Source of the DNA: Prolixibacteraceae bacterium
GTDB taxonomy: Bacteria > Bacteroidota > Bacteroidia > Bacteroidales > Prolixibacteraceae
Direction of reading: 5' to 3'
DNA: 64,000 nt
NCBI GenBank assembly: GCA_021740385.1
Contig: JAIOZY010000013.1
Location: forward strand, 18,674-82,673
Notes under the pieces: generated by a model
What the model was told of the DNA's origin: nothing
Databases searched by the model: none
Seen by the model: only the letters and a program-made list of their open reading frames with translations
Translations under genes and position numbers: made by a program
Shown here: positions 36,744 through 45,764 of the stretch, in pieces
How positions within the stretch are numbered: position 1 is the stretch's first letter
How the letters are laid out: each line of letters begins with the position of its first letter

Positions 36744-36864
36744 AATAATTTATTGTAATCGTTAAAAGGAAACAGCAATACAAGTAAAATTGAAATTGGC
36801 AGTTTTGGTAAGCAGGTCATGATTAATTTAAGATTGATTCATATTGTTAACTAACTGTGTTGTT

Positions 36865-37431
36865 CTAATTCTCTTTTGGAGGCATATTTAAACATTCTCT
36901 AAAAGTCAAATAGTTGGTTTCACCATCCACATCGTCAAAAATTGTGAAATAATTGTTCAAGAAAAAAATATATGAGATTGTCGTGTTTATTCCAAAATCA
37001 GGACTTGATGTTAATAAAGTATATCTATTGTCGGAAACAGAAGTATATTTGTCAGATATATATTTGAAATCATTTTGAATATACTCATTAAATATTTCTG
37101 AGTCTATTTCAAATGAGTCTACCAAACCATAAGTATCTTTTAATGATATGTCTTGATTAAATGAATTTAGAATGAATTCATTAAATGAGATTGATTGTGA
37201 ATGATCTAAACTGTCATATAATCTCTTTAAATCGTAAGTAGTAGCAGTATAAACTATAGAATCCGATTGTTTTATAAATATTGGAATAAAACTTAATTGT
37301 GGGCTTGGCGGCATTTCAAAACTGAAAGACAATAATTTTTTTACGATCCTCTCAGATTCAGATTCTTGTGTTTTACATGCAATAAGAACGTATAAAGATA
37401 GTGTTAAGATAATAATTACTTCCTTCATCAT
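36865..37431 (-). CDS. Small lipoprotein, candidate immunity protein
   Basis: A 188-residue lipoprotein with Cys19 in LYVLIAC. The remainder is acidic and helical, with many Ser/Asp/Tyr, and no family I recognise. It starts directly after the stop of the preceding lipoprotein gene, in the same direction as the HExxH toxin gene. It could be a second immunity protein for the metallopeptidase tip or one left from an older toxin. Base composition here is clearly more AT-rich than the flanking core genes, as is common for toxin/immunity genes. Confidence 0.6.
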   Translation of the reverse strand: MMKEVIIILTLSLYVLIACKTQESESERIVKKLLSFSFEMPPSPQLSFIPIFIKQSDSIVYTATTYDLKRLYDSLDHSQSISFNEFILNSFNQDISLKDTYGLVDSFEIDSEIFNEYIQNDFKYISDKYTSVSDNRYTLLTSSPDFGINTTISYIFFLNNYFTIFDDVDGETNYLTFRECLNMPPKEN

Positions 37432-37872
37432 TCAATTATCAATTTTTCTATATATGGTCTCTTTAATTAATTTAAAAAGTTCCGGACTATCTTCATAAAG
37501 TTTGCCATCATAAACAGTACCAAAGTACTCGCCTATACACAGAACCTTTTTAGTTCCATCTTCCATTTTAAGAATGCATCTTATTCTAAAATCATAATTT
37601 GAACAAGATGTATCCAATCGGTTTAAAGAATTAATTGTTTTATATAAATGCCTTATAAAAATTTCATCTTCAATTATTGTATCCCTAAGAAGTGTAGAAT
37701 GGTCATAAATTTTATCACAAGAATCAATTGCAGTAATAACGTTTAACCCTTCTGGTAAATAAACTATTTTTACAGCTTCTATTTTTTTGTCTACACATGA
37801 AAATCCTAAAAAGACACACAATATAAACAACAATATAATTTTACTCGGAAATAAGTCTCTTGCCTCTATCAT
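37432..37872 (-). CDS. Small lipoprotein, candidate immunity protein of the HExxH toxin
   Basis: A 146-residue lipoprotein (Cys26 in FLGFSC). Its start overlaps the end of the metallopeptidase toxin gene by 32 bases, the arrangement expected for a toxin and its immunity gene. The mature part has RIRCILKMEDGTKKVLCIG, a beta-rich pattern, and no recognised family. As a lipoprotein it would act in the periplasm, the same compartment to which the toxin's signal peptide points. Confidence 0.65.
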   Translation of the reverse strand: MIEARDLFPSKIILLFILCVFLGFSCVDKKIEAVKIVYLPEGLNVITAIDSCDKIYDHSTLLRDTIIEDEIFIRHLYKTINSLNRLDTSCSNYDFRIRCILKMEDGTKKVLCIGEYFGTVYDGKLYEDSPELFKLIKETIYRKIDN

Positions 37873-38788
37873 CTTCTAATTCTTTTTGAAATTTCACTGT
37901 CTTTTGTTGGTCTATTGTAGTCGAAGTTACTCCGCCAGATACTATTACTTTTTTATTACCCCCATGAGAACTGCGTGATATATTTTTAGTACCTATCTCT
38001 CCATTGGCTTTTGCTGTTTTTGATTCATTGCCTGTAATCACTCTACGTTCTTCTTTGTTCGTATAATTTGCATCACTCTCTTCTTTTCTATCGTTGTGTC
38101 CTTCTGGATTTTTTATTGCATCAACAACATGGTCTACCTCATGTTCTAAACATGTTGATGGAGATAGGACATCCCCTTCTTTAGTTTCAAGTCCCATGTC
38201 GGAATTCCAATAAACATAAGGAGACGCAGATTGTGTCTCTACTGCTTCTGTAACTCCAACTTTAATACTATGGTCTGTGGCTGCAGTTCTTAAAGCATTT
38301 CCACCTCCATTTGAAATATTATAATTGTAAGCTTTTATTACATTATTAACATATTTATTTGAATGTTGCACATTGCCTCCAGTATACCGATAGGAGTCTT
38401 GATTATTATTATAAAAAATAACTAAATCATTACCATCGGGGTCAACATATTTTATTGGGTTGTTAGCGCAATATGCATACGGACTAATCCAATAATATTT
38501 TTCACAAAGTGGGTCAACCGACATGGCAGAAGTTGCGGAAGCAACTTCCGCCTTTTCTTTTTCTTCGTTAACATAGCCTACAACTTTCTTTGTTTTCGTA
38601 TTGAAATAAACCGTGCCAATTTCAACCACATCCTTATTATCGTGAAACTCTTCATAGTCTCCTTTTGAAGAGGTGTACATTACTTTTTTATCGTAACCAA
38701 ATTTTGAAAAAGGATTTTCAATTGTCTGAGCAAAGAGATTGCTAAAAACAATTGTTTTAGTTAATATGAGCAGGATTGCTTTTTTCAT
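37841..38788 (-). CDS. Short Sec-exported RHS-core protein with HExxH metallopeptidase tip
   Basis: A 315-residue intact version of the carrier/tip design. Signal peptide (1-20, ending NLFA), spacer with VMYTSSKGDYEEFHDNKD, RHS-core end SVDPLCEKYYWISPYAYC and IKYVDPDGND (about 90-121), then a unique tip. The tip carries a zinc-protease motif HEVDH at residues 216-220 (CLEHEVDHVVDAI) and a downstream EERRVITGNE (about 246-255) that could give the third ligand, reminiscent of M91-type effector peptidases; this match is by eye. Full-size RHS proteins are usually thousands of residues; here the whole YD-repeat shell is absent. Two small lipoprotein genes follow. The likely role is an antibacterial or self-delivered toxin. 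Confidence 0.75.
   Translation of the reverse strand: MKKAILLILTKTIVFSNLFAQTIENPFSKFGYDKKVMYTSSKGDYEEFHDNKDVVEIGTVYFNTKTKKVVGYVNEEKEKAEVASATSAMSVDPLCEKYYWISPYAYCANNPIKYVDPDGNDLVIFYNNNQDSYRYTGGNVQHSNKYVNNVIKAYNYNISNGGGNALRTAATDHSIKVGVTEAVETQSASPYVYWNSDMGLETKEGDVLSPSTCLEHEVDHVVDAIKNPEGHNDRKEESDANYTNKEERRVITGNESKTAKANGEIGTKNISRSSHGGNKKVIVSGGVTSTTIDQQKTVKFQKELEDDRGKRLISE
38438..38788 (-). repeat. Carrier repeat, copy 1
   Basis: Partner of 36393-36743: same length, same start codon position, same end at the DP codons. It encodes residues 1-117 of the metallopeptidase-tipped protein. Offset between copies is 2045 bases, which spans the tip and two lipoprotein genes. Confidence 0.8.
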
Positions 38789-38982
38789 AAGAATTAAATT
38801 TTCAATCGTTTAAGAAATCAAAATTAATTTATTTTTCTCATTTATTTTTTTTTTATACTGTTTTTTTTACATTGCTTTCTAACATGTAGACATGAAACCT
38901 TTACAAATTTCGCAACGGAATAGATTGCCAAATAATCAGTCAACGCTATTTAGGCATTGAAATCCCGGTAACCAATTGAAAA

Positions 38983-40086
38983 TCATTCTTCGAGCAATAA
39001 GTCCTGATAGAACGGTATTAGCTGTGCGGCCATCATCATGTGGTCTTCTATTAGCGGGTGATAATCGCAACCGTGCGGAATAATGCCATCAAAGCTAAAC
39101 AGGGCAATGGGCTTATGTTCCGAAGCGTTAAAGTGTTCTTTTATTTCAACCAAACATTTTTGGAGAACTACATCTTTTTCGCCGTTGAGCATTGGACTTG
39201 AAAGAAGCGCAACCTGTGTTTCGGGGTAATGTGCGAAAATGGTTTCGATAAATTCAATGTAGTTTTTTATGAATTCATCAGCTTTGAATGCTTGCCTTTC
39301 ATGGGTGCCGTCGCCATCGGAATAGTCGTTTGTGCCCAGGCAAATGCTCACAATATCGGGCGTAAAAACGGAGAAATCCCATTTTTTCGAATCGTTTGTA
39401 TCGAGGTACATGTTCTCGTAAACCATGGGCATGGTGGGGCCACCTTCCACATTCCAGTTGCGGTAAATACCAATTCCTGAAACCGAACTCAGCATATAGT
39501 TCACGTCGAGTGTGCGGCCAATAATGGGGCCATAAGCCCAGTATGCATTATGCTGGTCGTACCATTGGTTGGTATTGCAGGGTATATCGGTTGTGTCGTT
39601 CCCCATTCCACAGGTAATGGAATTCCCGATAAATTCAATGCTTTTTTCGTGCATGGGGGGCAATTCAACCAATGCTTCACACTTGACACCCCGAAAAGCA
39701 ATTTGCCCGATTTGTGACTCGGTCGATTTAAAAACCCGTAACACGTGGGTTTCTTTTTCAAAATCGACAGCTATGGGGATCACATGCAGCGAGTCGCTTT
39801 CCAAACGTGTACGTCCAAGGTCTTCGCCGTCAAGTTCAAACGAAATATAATTGTGTAACCCGTTGGTGTTTAGGTTTTTTAAAGAAACGACACAGGTATC
39901 GCCGGTAAACTTCATGCTTACCGATGAAGCGGCACCAATAAGAACGGTTTCGCCGGTTAGTTTTTCAACCCTGCCGGAATAACGTAAAAGGCTGTTGTTT
40001 GCTTCAAAAGTTTTAAGTTTGATTGGATTGCAGCTAAAAAGCAGGACTGACAAAAACAGTACAAAGAGGTAATTTAATGGTTTCAT
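38983..40086 (-). CDS. CE2-like SGNH carbohydrate esterase (lipoprotein)
   Basis: A 367-residue protein from ATG 40086; upstream in-frame starts would destroy the lipoprotein signal (Cys19 in LLFSC). An N-terminal beta-sandwich (about 25-140) precedes an SGNH hydrolase domain: nucleophile Ser156 in EFIGNSITCGMGN, block III LGTNDYSDG with Asn253, and catalytic His343 in GCDYHPLIEDH. This two-domain order is that of carbohydrate esterase family 2, which removes acetyl groups from xylan and related polysaccharides. It could help xylan breakdown with the PUL at the left end, though it is 18 kb away and not in the same operon. Confidence 0.85.
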   Translation of the reverse strand: MKPLNYLFVLFLSVLLFSCNPIKLKTFEANNSLLRYSGRVEKLTGETVLIGAASSVSMKFTGDTCVVSLKNLNTNGLHNYISFELDGEDLGRTRLESDSLHVIPIAVDFEKETHVLRVFKSTESQIGQIAFRGVKCEALVELPPMHEKSIEFIGNSITCGMGNDTTDIPCNTNQWYDQHNAYWAYGPIIGRTLDVNYMLSSVSGIGIYRNWNVEGGPTMPMVYENMYLDTNDSKKWDFSVFTPDIVSICLGTNDYSDGDGTHERQAFKADEFIKNYIEFIETIFAHYPETQVALLSSPMLNGEKDVVLQKCLVEIKEHFNASEHKPIALFSFDGIIPHGCDYHPLIEDHMMMAAQLIPFYQDLLLEE

Positions 40087-40138
40087 TTTTTTTGATTTGA
40101 GTTTTAGCGAAGTTAATAAATTTTTCACCATCTTATTT

Positions 40139-40648
40139 TTAATAATAATCCTCAATGCCATAATTTAACAACTTGTTTAAAGCACTTTTTTCATGCCTGA
40201 TAAGTTCTTCTATGTTTAGTTCAGATTCTTTAGTTGATGTTTTTACAGCCTGATATGTTAATTTGATACCGGTATTTTTATACACTTCGGTAAAAATGAA
40301 TTTTGCTCTGTCAAGGTGATAATCGCTTGTTACCACAATACTTTCAAAAAGTTTGTATTTCAGAAGTACTTCTTTCGATAACTTTGCATCTTCAATGGTA
40401 TTGCGGCTTAATGAAAAAGGCAGGAATGCATCGGGGGGTATTCCCTTAAATGTAAGATAATTGAAGAGTAATTGCGCATGGCTTTTTTCGCTAATGTTGA
40501 AATGATCACCAAAGCCTCCAGTAAGTAAAACTTTTGCATTCCTTAATAACTTGAACGTTTTCAAGGCCATATTACATCGGTCCAGGGCTACATTATACAG
40601 CCTGCCATCCGGAGAATTTGGCGAACCCAAAACAATAATGGCTTTCAT
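40139..40648 (-). CDS. YdcF-like DUF218 protein
   Basis: A 169-residue protein with the DUF218 pattern: AIIVLGSPNSPDGRL at the N-terminus, KVLLTGGFGDHF, NTIEDAKLSKEVL and VVTSDYHLDRAKFIF. It lacks the membrane helices of SanA/ElyC relatives. Family members are linked to envelope processes, but the reaction is unproven. It ends 52 bases before the CE2 esterase start on the same strand and may be co-transcribed. Confidence 0.8.
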   Translation of the reverse strand: MKAIIVLGSPNSPDGRLYNVALDRCNMALKTFKLLRNAKVLLTGGFGDHFNISEKSHAQLLFNYLTFKGIPPDAFLPFSLSRNTIEDAKLSKEVLLKYKLFESIVVTSDYHLDRAKFIFTEVYKNTGIKLTYQAVKTSTKESELNIEELIRHEKSALNKLLNYGIEDYY

Positions 40649-40787
40649 AAGTTTTACCTGGTTTCAATTTTTGTTCAATGTGTTTTAGTGACTCAATCCA
40701 TACAATATACAACAATGGAATAAAATATTTGCAATTGACCAGCATCGTCAGGAGTTTTCTTTTTATATTGTTCACAAACCGGGAGTG

Positions 40788-42164
40788 ATGATTAAAAAAT
40801 ATTTTTTTGTATTGTTGATTTTACTAACCGGAATTAACCGTTTCGTTTATCCGCAGGGGTACTCATTCCTGGTAGCCGGTCATGCGTATGGTTCACATAG
40901 CGGCGAAAATGTTGGAATGCACCCGCCTTTTGTGGAAAAACTTTATGGCGAAACAATTCGGGATACAAACATTTTTGTCCTTTTTCTCACGGGAGATATC
41001 GTAAATCACAGCAATGAAGCGAGTTGGCAGCAGGTAGAGGCAGAACTTGCCCCTTTGCCTTTTCAAACCTGTTACGTTATGGGCAACCACGATGATAATG
41101 CAACCGGGACGAATGTTTTTATAGAAAAACATGGAAGTACCTGGTATGCTTTCTCAAAAGAAAACGATTTATTCGTAGTGTTGAACAGTACAATAAGCGA
41201 TCGTTCTGTTTCATCGGATCAGCTTGAATTTCTTGAAAATTTGCTTTTAGATAATGACGGGGATGATGGACGGGTATTCATTTTCTTTCACGAAGTATTA
41301 TGGAACAGCCTTGAAAAGTATAAAGGAGTTAGGAGCAACAGCCGGTCGCGTTACGATCAGATGCATTTGAAAAGCAATTTCTGGACAGAAGTTTTTCCAT
41401 TATTCTCACGTTATCCGGCCATTGAATTTTATTGCTTTTCGGGCGATGTGGGTGGAAATACCGATGCCATTTCATTGTTTTACGACAAAATTGAAAATGT
41501 TACATTAATTGCATCGGGTATGGGGGAGGTGCCCGATGAAAATTACCTGAAAATTGATGTAATGACCGATACCGTTATGGCAGATATTATTCCTTTGAAC
41601 GATGACATAGTGCTTTTACCAATTGAATATTATGCTGTGCCGGAAACACCCGATTCGATTTTTGGTCCGGTAACGGTTAATGCCGGCGACTCGGGTATCA
41701 TCTATTCCACTTCACCGGTTTTTAATGCAACCGTGTACAGATGGGAGTTACCACCGTATACAAGTGGTATTGAAGATGGAAATGAAATTGAACTGAGCTT
41801 CGATTCCGGTTTCGAAACGGATACGCTAAGGGTATTTGCCCAACGTGACGGGTACGGCGAAAGTCAGCCCGCTTGGTTGGTAATAGGAACCGATACCATA
41901 CCGGATAATGTTCCTTTTTTTAACCGGGAAGCTGCTGATGATTTTCAAATTTCGTTAACCCGAAATGAAATTGTGGTCCGGCCTGTTGGAGATTTTACGG
42001 ATCATTCAGTTGCTTACTTCTATTCATTGTCGGGAAAACAATTGAATAAACAAACCCTCTTTCCGGGTGTGGAAAATTCAATCAGTTTACCGGTAACCAA
42101 CACTTTTATATTGGTAATCGAATCGGGGCGGGGCAGGAGTGTTTATAAAATTGGTTCATTTTAA
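40788..42164 (+). CDS. Secreted metallophosphoesterase-like protein with T9SS-type tail
   Basis: A 458-residue protein from ATG 40788 (a GTG directly before is also in frame). Signal peptide (1-23), a calcineurin-like domain with FLTGDIV (Asp70), MGNHDD (about 98-103) and FFHEVLW, then a PKD-like beta region (about 285-375) and a C-terminal ~75-residue domain that resembles a type A sorting tail of the type IX secretion system. Oddities: the first D-x-H motif is replaced by AGHAYGSH, GDxxD by GDIVNH, and the last GHxH by SGDVGG, so metal binding may be altered. It probably acts outside the cell or on its surface. Confidence 0.75.
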   Translation: MIKKYFFVLLILLTGINRFVYPQGYSFLVAGHAYGSHSGENVGMHPPFVEKLYGETIRDTNIFVLFLTGDIVNHSNEASWQQVEAELAPLPFQTCYVMGNHDDNATGTNVFIEKHGSTWYAFSKENDLFVVLNSTISDRSVSSDQLEFLENLLLDNDGDDGRVFIFFHEVLWNSLEKYKGVRSNSRSRYDQMHLKSNFWTEVFPLFSRYPAIEFYCFSGDVGGNTDAISLFYDKIENVTLIASGMGEVPDENYLKIDVMTDTVMADIIPLNDDIVLLPIEYYAVPETPDSIFGPVTVNAGDSGIIYSTSPVFNATVYRWELPPYTSGIEDGNEIELSFDSGFETDTLRVFAQRDGYGESQPAWLVIGTDTIPDNVPFFNREAADDFQISLTRNEIVVRPVGDFTDHSVAYFYSLSGKQLNKQTLFPGVENSISLPVTNTFILVIESGRGRSVYKIGSF

Positions 42165-42229
42165 ATGCCTTTTAAAATATCCACCAACCTTCATCGTCGC
42201 AATTGCACAATTTTTGAATTTAAAAACAT

Positions 42230-42260
42230 TAAAAAAGGCTGCCTCTTTCGAAACAGCCTT
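42230..42260 (-). terminator. Intrinsic terminator of rpoD
   Basis: Arms 42235-42241 and 42254-42260 form a perfect 7-base stem; on the minus strand it is followed by a run of U (complement of 42230-42234). It begins 24 bases after the rpoD stop codon. It also lies downstream of the convergent phosphoesterase gene, where it lacks a T run. Confidence 0.8.
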
Positions 42261-42283
42261 CAGTTTTATCTTCAGATTGATAA

Positions 42284-43144
42284 TTATCCAAGATACGTTT
42301 TTAACATTTTACTACGGGTAGTGTGACGCAACCTGCGAATGGCTTTTTCTTTGATCTGTCGCACGCGTTCGCGTGTAAGGCCAAACCGCTCACCAATTTC
42401 TTCCAGGGTCATTTCCTGGCAGCCTATTCCAAAAAACAGTCGGATGATGTCGCTTTCGCGCTCGGTAAGGGTTGCAAGGGCCCTGTCGATTTCGCGTGAA
42501 AGTGATTCCATGATCAGTTTTTTGTCGGCATTGGGCGAATCGGAATTCGGCAGCACATCAAGCAGGCTGTTGTCTTCACCATCGACAAAAGGTGCATCAA
42601 CCGAAATATGCCGGCCCGATACTTTAAGGGTATCGGCAACTTTCTCGGCAGGCAATTCAAGCGAATCGGCCAGTTCTTCGGGCGATGGTTTGCGCTCGTG
42701 TTCCTGTTCAAATTTTGAAAAAGCTTTGTTGATCTTGTTCAAAGAACCTACCTGGTTTAATGGCAGGCGCACGATACGCGATTGCTCGGCCAGGGCCTGT
42801 AAAATTGATTGCCTGATCCACCACACGGCATACGAGATGAACTTAAAACCACGGGTTTCGTCGAATTTTTCGGCAGCTTTAATTAACCCTAAATTACCTT
42901 CATTAATAAGGTCTGGAAGGCTTAAGCCCTGGTTTTGGTATTGTTTTGCCACCGATACTACGAAACGGAGGTTTGCCCTGGTAAGCTTTTCCAGCGCGGC
43001 ATGGTCGCCTTTTTTAATGCGCTGCGCCAGTTCAACCTCTTCCTCAACCGTAATAAGTTCCTCCTTACCAATCTCTTGCAAGTACTTGTCGAGTGAAGCA
43101 CTTTCCCGGTTAGTAATGGATTTTGTGATTTTTAATTGTCTCAT
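42284..43144 (-). CDS. rpoD: Primary sigma factor RpoD (short Bacteroidota type)
   Basis: A 286-residue sigma-70 protein without region 1.1, as usual in Bacteroidota. Region 1.2 with [15 protein letters not shown], region 2 with [20 protein letters not shown] and [14 protein letters not shown], region 3 with [15 protein letters not shown], and region 4 with [16 protein letters not shown] then [19 protein letters not shown] are all intact. It directs RNA polymerase to housekeeping promoters of the -33 TTTG / -7 TAnnTTTG type. A matching promoter lies just upstream (43166-43197) and a terminator just downstream, so it is a single-gene transcript. Confidence 0.97.
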   Translation of the reverse strand: MRQLKITKSITNRESASLDKYLQEIGKEELITVEEEVELAQRIKKGDHAALEKLTRANLRFVVSVAKQYQNQGLSLPDLINEGNLGLIKAAEKFDETRGFKFISYAVWWIRQSILQALAEQSRIVRLPLNQVGSLNKINKAFSKFEQEHERKPSPEELADSLELPAEKVADTLKVSGRHISVDAPFVDGEDNSLLDVLPNSDSPNADKKLIMESLSREIDRALATLTERESDIIRLFFGIGCQEMTLEEIGERFGLTRERVRQIKEKAIRRLRHTTRSKMLKTYLG

Positions 43145-43165
43145 GAATTTTTGTTAAAAAACGCG

Positions 43166-43197
43166 CAAATATATAACTTATCGTTCACTTATTCAAA
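43166..43197 (-). promoter_or_regulatory. rpoD promoter (-33/-7, Bacteroidota type)
   Basis: On the minus strand, TTTG (complement of 43194-43197) and TATATTTG (complement of 43166-43173) are separated by exactly 20 bases, matching the Bacteroidota consensus TTTG-N19-21-TAnnTTTG. The start of transcription would fall near 43160, about 15 bases before the rpoD ATG. Confidence 0.65.
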
Positions 43198-43264
43198 CCT
43201 TGTTGTATAAAGACAATGAGACAATCGTTTTGTTTAATATCATGTGCAAATTTATTGCTTTCAT

Positions 43265-44707
43265 TTAATCGATACCAAAAACGTAATACGCCTCTTCGCC
43301 ATTGGGATACAATCCCTCTATAAGAACTCCTCCGCTTGAATGTTTAATAACCTGCTGAAAATCGTAAACACTGTTAACGGGCGTTTTATTCACTTTAACA
43401 ATTATGAAACCTTTTTTCACGCCGGCTTCCTTCAATTTACCATTTTCAAGGCTGGTAATTTGCAGGCCGTTCCTGATGTTGAGTTTGAATTTTAACTGGT
43501 CATCAATCTCATCAAGCTCGGCCCCCATAACAAGCATGTTGTTTTTAACAATTCCTGTTCCGCCTCTTGTGTTACGCAGGGTTACATTAAAAAGTTTCTT
43601 TTTGTTGTTCCTTTTTATTAACACCTCAACCTCGTCTCCCGGACTGTGTTTGCCAATTTGTTCCTGCAATTCCGATGAAGTATTTACCTTTATGCCATCT
43701 ACAGAAATAATTACATCGCCTTCTTTAATGCCTGCATCTTTAGCTGCTCCGTCTTCTTCAACACCGGCCACGTATACACCCGCAATATCGTCAAAGTCGA
43801 ATTCTTTGGCCAGTTCGGCATTTACGGTTTGGATGCGCACGCCAAGTATAGCCCGTTGCACTTCGCCGTATTCTTTCAGGTCGTCGACCACTTTTTTCAC
43901 AATGCTTACCGGAACGGCAAAAGAATAGCCACTGTAAGAACCGGTTCGTGAGGCTATAGCCGTGTTTATGCCAACAAGCTGTCCGCGTGTGTTCACCAGT
44001 GCACCACCACTGTTGCCGGGGTTTACGGCAGCATCGGTCTGGATAAACGACTCGATGGGCAGTTGTCCGCCAATGATTCCAATACCGCGTGCTTTAGCAC
44101 TTACAATACCGGCTGTTACGGTTGATGTGAGATTAAACGGGTTGCCAACAGCGAGCACCCATTCCCCCAGCTTCAAGTCGTCGGAATTGCCCCAGGTAAT
44201 TGCCGGAAGTTTTGTTTCTTCAACCTTTAACAAGGCAATATCGGTTGAGGGGTCGGTACCTACAACTTTTGCATCAAATTCGCGGTTATCGTTCAAAATT
44301 ACTTTAATAACATCCGAGTTTTCAATTACGTGGTTGTTGGTTACAATGAAACCATCGGATGAGATGATTACGCCCGAACCCGATGCTTGTTGTACGCGTG
44401 GTTCGTCGAAACGGTAACGGTCGCCAAAAAAGAATTCGAAAAAAGGATTATTACCCTGATATGAAGTACTTTGTTGGTATTCGGTGCGGATATGTACAAC
44501 CGTTTTTACCGATGCTTCGGCAGCAAACGTTAAATCGGGGACATTTATGTCCATATTTGCTGCTTGCCGGGCATACTGAACAGCACGGGGCTCGGTAACC
44601 GTAACAACTTTTGGCTTTTCAATATAGTTGGAGTAAATGAATATAGCTGAAAAACTGGTAACTACTGCAATTATTAAAATCAATAATACATTTTGAATTT
44701 TTTTCAT
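43265..44707 (-). CDS. HtrA/Deg-family periplasmic serine protease
   Basis: A 480-residue Do-like protease. An N-terminal signal anchor (about 5-27) leads to the trypsin-like domain with catalytic His126 (IVTNNHVIEN), Asp156 (DPSTDIALL) and Ser233 (VNPGNSGGALV). Two PDZ domains follow: PDZ1 about 275-370 (GVRIQTVNAEL) and PDZ2 about 385-480. Family knowledge: degrades or refolds misfolded envelope proteins. It is divergent from dapF; the 200-base region between includes a -7-like match (complement of 44791-44798) without a clear -33 partner. Confidence 0.95.
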   Translation of the reverse strand: MKKIQNVLLILIIAVVTSFSAIFIYSNYIEKPKVVTVTEPRAVQYARQAANMDINVPDLTFAAEASVKTVVHIRTEYQQSTSYQGNNPFFEFFFGDRYRFDEPRVQQASGSGVIISSDGFIVTNNHVIENSDVIKVILNDNREFDAKVVGTDPSTDIALLKVEETKLPAITWGNSDDLKLGEWVLAVGNPFNLTSTVTAGIVSAKARGIGIIGGQLPIESFIQTDAAVNPGNSGGALVNTRGQLVGINTAIASRTGSYSGYSFAVPVSIVKKVVDDLKEYGEVQRAILGVRIQTVNAELAKEFDFDDIAGVYVAGVEEDGAAKDAGIKEGDVIISVDGIKVNTSSELQEQIGKHSPGDEVEVLIKRNNKKKLFNVTLRNTRGGTGIVKNNMLVMGAELDEIDDQLKFKLNIRNGLQITSLENGKLKEAGVKKGFIIVKVNKTPVNSVYDFQQVIKHSSGGVLIEGLYPNGEEAYYVFGID

Positions 44708-44909
44708 GGTATCATTATTTTAAGGATTTATATTTGTTTATCTTTAGTTTACCTGAAAAACAAAATTTGATCAGGTAATACCATGTAACGCAAAAATAAT
44801 TCCGATGTTTCGAAAGTGCCATAGTGTCAGTGTTTGTTTAACATACTTTAACCGCGGGGAATATTTTCGTTAAATAATATGAAGTTATTATACAATAAGA
44901 CCAAATGTT

Positions 44910-45698
44910 ATGCAGATAGATTTTTTTAAATACCAGGGGGCCGGGAATGATTTTGTTGTTATCGATAACCGCAAAATGCATTTTGACGGGTCGAATAACG
45001 AATTAATTGAATTTCTTTGCCACAGGCGTTTTGGAATTGGGGCCGATGGGTTGTTGCTACTCGAAAAAATTGAAGGGTACGATTTTAGAATGAAATATTA
45101 CAACTCGGATGGGTACGAGGCCAGCATGTGCGGTAACGGGGGGCGCTGTATTGTATCTTTTGCAAATTTCCTCGGACTGGTGGCCAAACAGGCGCGCTTT
45201 CTGGCTTCCGATGGTATTCACACCGCATTTATCGACGATGATGGCCTGGTTGATTTACACATGACCGATGTTAAAAAAGTTGATACCGTTGCCGATGGTT
45301 ACTTTTTAAATACCGGGGTGCCTCATCTTGTACATTTTGTCGACGATTTGAATCAAGTTGATGTTGATATAGAAGGCCGCCAGCTACGCTTTGATGCGCG
45401 TTTTCAGCCCGAGGGGGCTAATGTTAACTTTGTGAAACAAAAGGGTAACCATTTAACCGTTTATACATACGAGCGCGGCGTTGAATGCGAAACCCTCGCG
45501 TGCGGTACCGGTATTACGGCATCGGCCATTAGTGCTGCCGTACGGAACGGGATTGACAAGGGCGAATTTCAAATAACGGCCAAGGGCGGCAGTTTAAGCG
45601 TACGGTTCGAACGCCACGATGGCCACTTCAGGCAGGTTTGGCTGAAAGGGCCGGCCGAAATGGTTTTTTCGGGGAGCATCTCTTTGCAACAATTCTAA
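44910..45698 (+). CDS. dapF: Diaminopimelate epimerase
   Basis: A 262-residue enzyme that converts LL- to meso-diaminopimelate for lysine and peptidoglycan synthesis. The two active-site cysteines are in place: Cys74 in ASMCGNGGRC and Cys198 in CETLACGTGI. N-terminal FFKYQGAGNDFVVIDN is the family signature. Length is normal. It stands alone between the divergent htrA and the convergent LOG gene. Confidence 0.97.
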   Translation: MQIDFFKYQGAGNDFVVIDNRKMHFDGSNNELIEFLCHRRFGIGADGLLLLEKIEGYDFRMKYYNSDGYEASMCGNGGRCIVSFANFLGLVAKQARFLASDGIHTAFIDDDGLVDLHMTDVKKVDTVADGYFLNTGVPHLVHFVDDLNQVDVDIEGRQLRFDARFQPEGANVNFVKQKGNHLTVYTYERGVECETLACGTGITASAISAAVRNGIDKGEFQITAKGGSLSVRFERHDGHFRQVWLKGPAEMVFSGSISLQQF

Positions 45699-45764
45699 CA
45701 CGCTGCAATTATTAAACCTTGCAAATTTTATACACACAGAATCATTTATCCCAAAATTCTTAGG

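Noticed and set aside
42339..43157. 272-codon plus-strand frame opposite rpoD
   Set aside because: Antisense shadow of the highly conserved sigma factor; Ser/Arg-rich as expected of reversed codons.
44791..44798. -7 element for htrA
   Set aside because: The 8-base match is present but no -33 partner is found at 19-21 bases.
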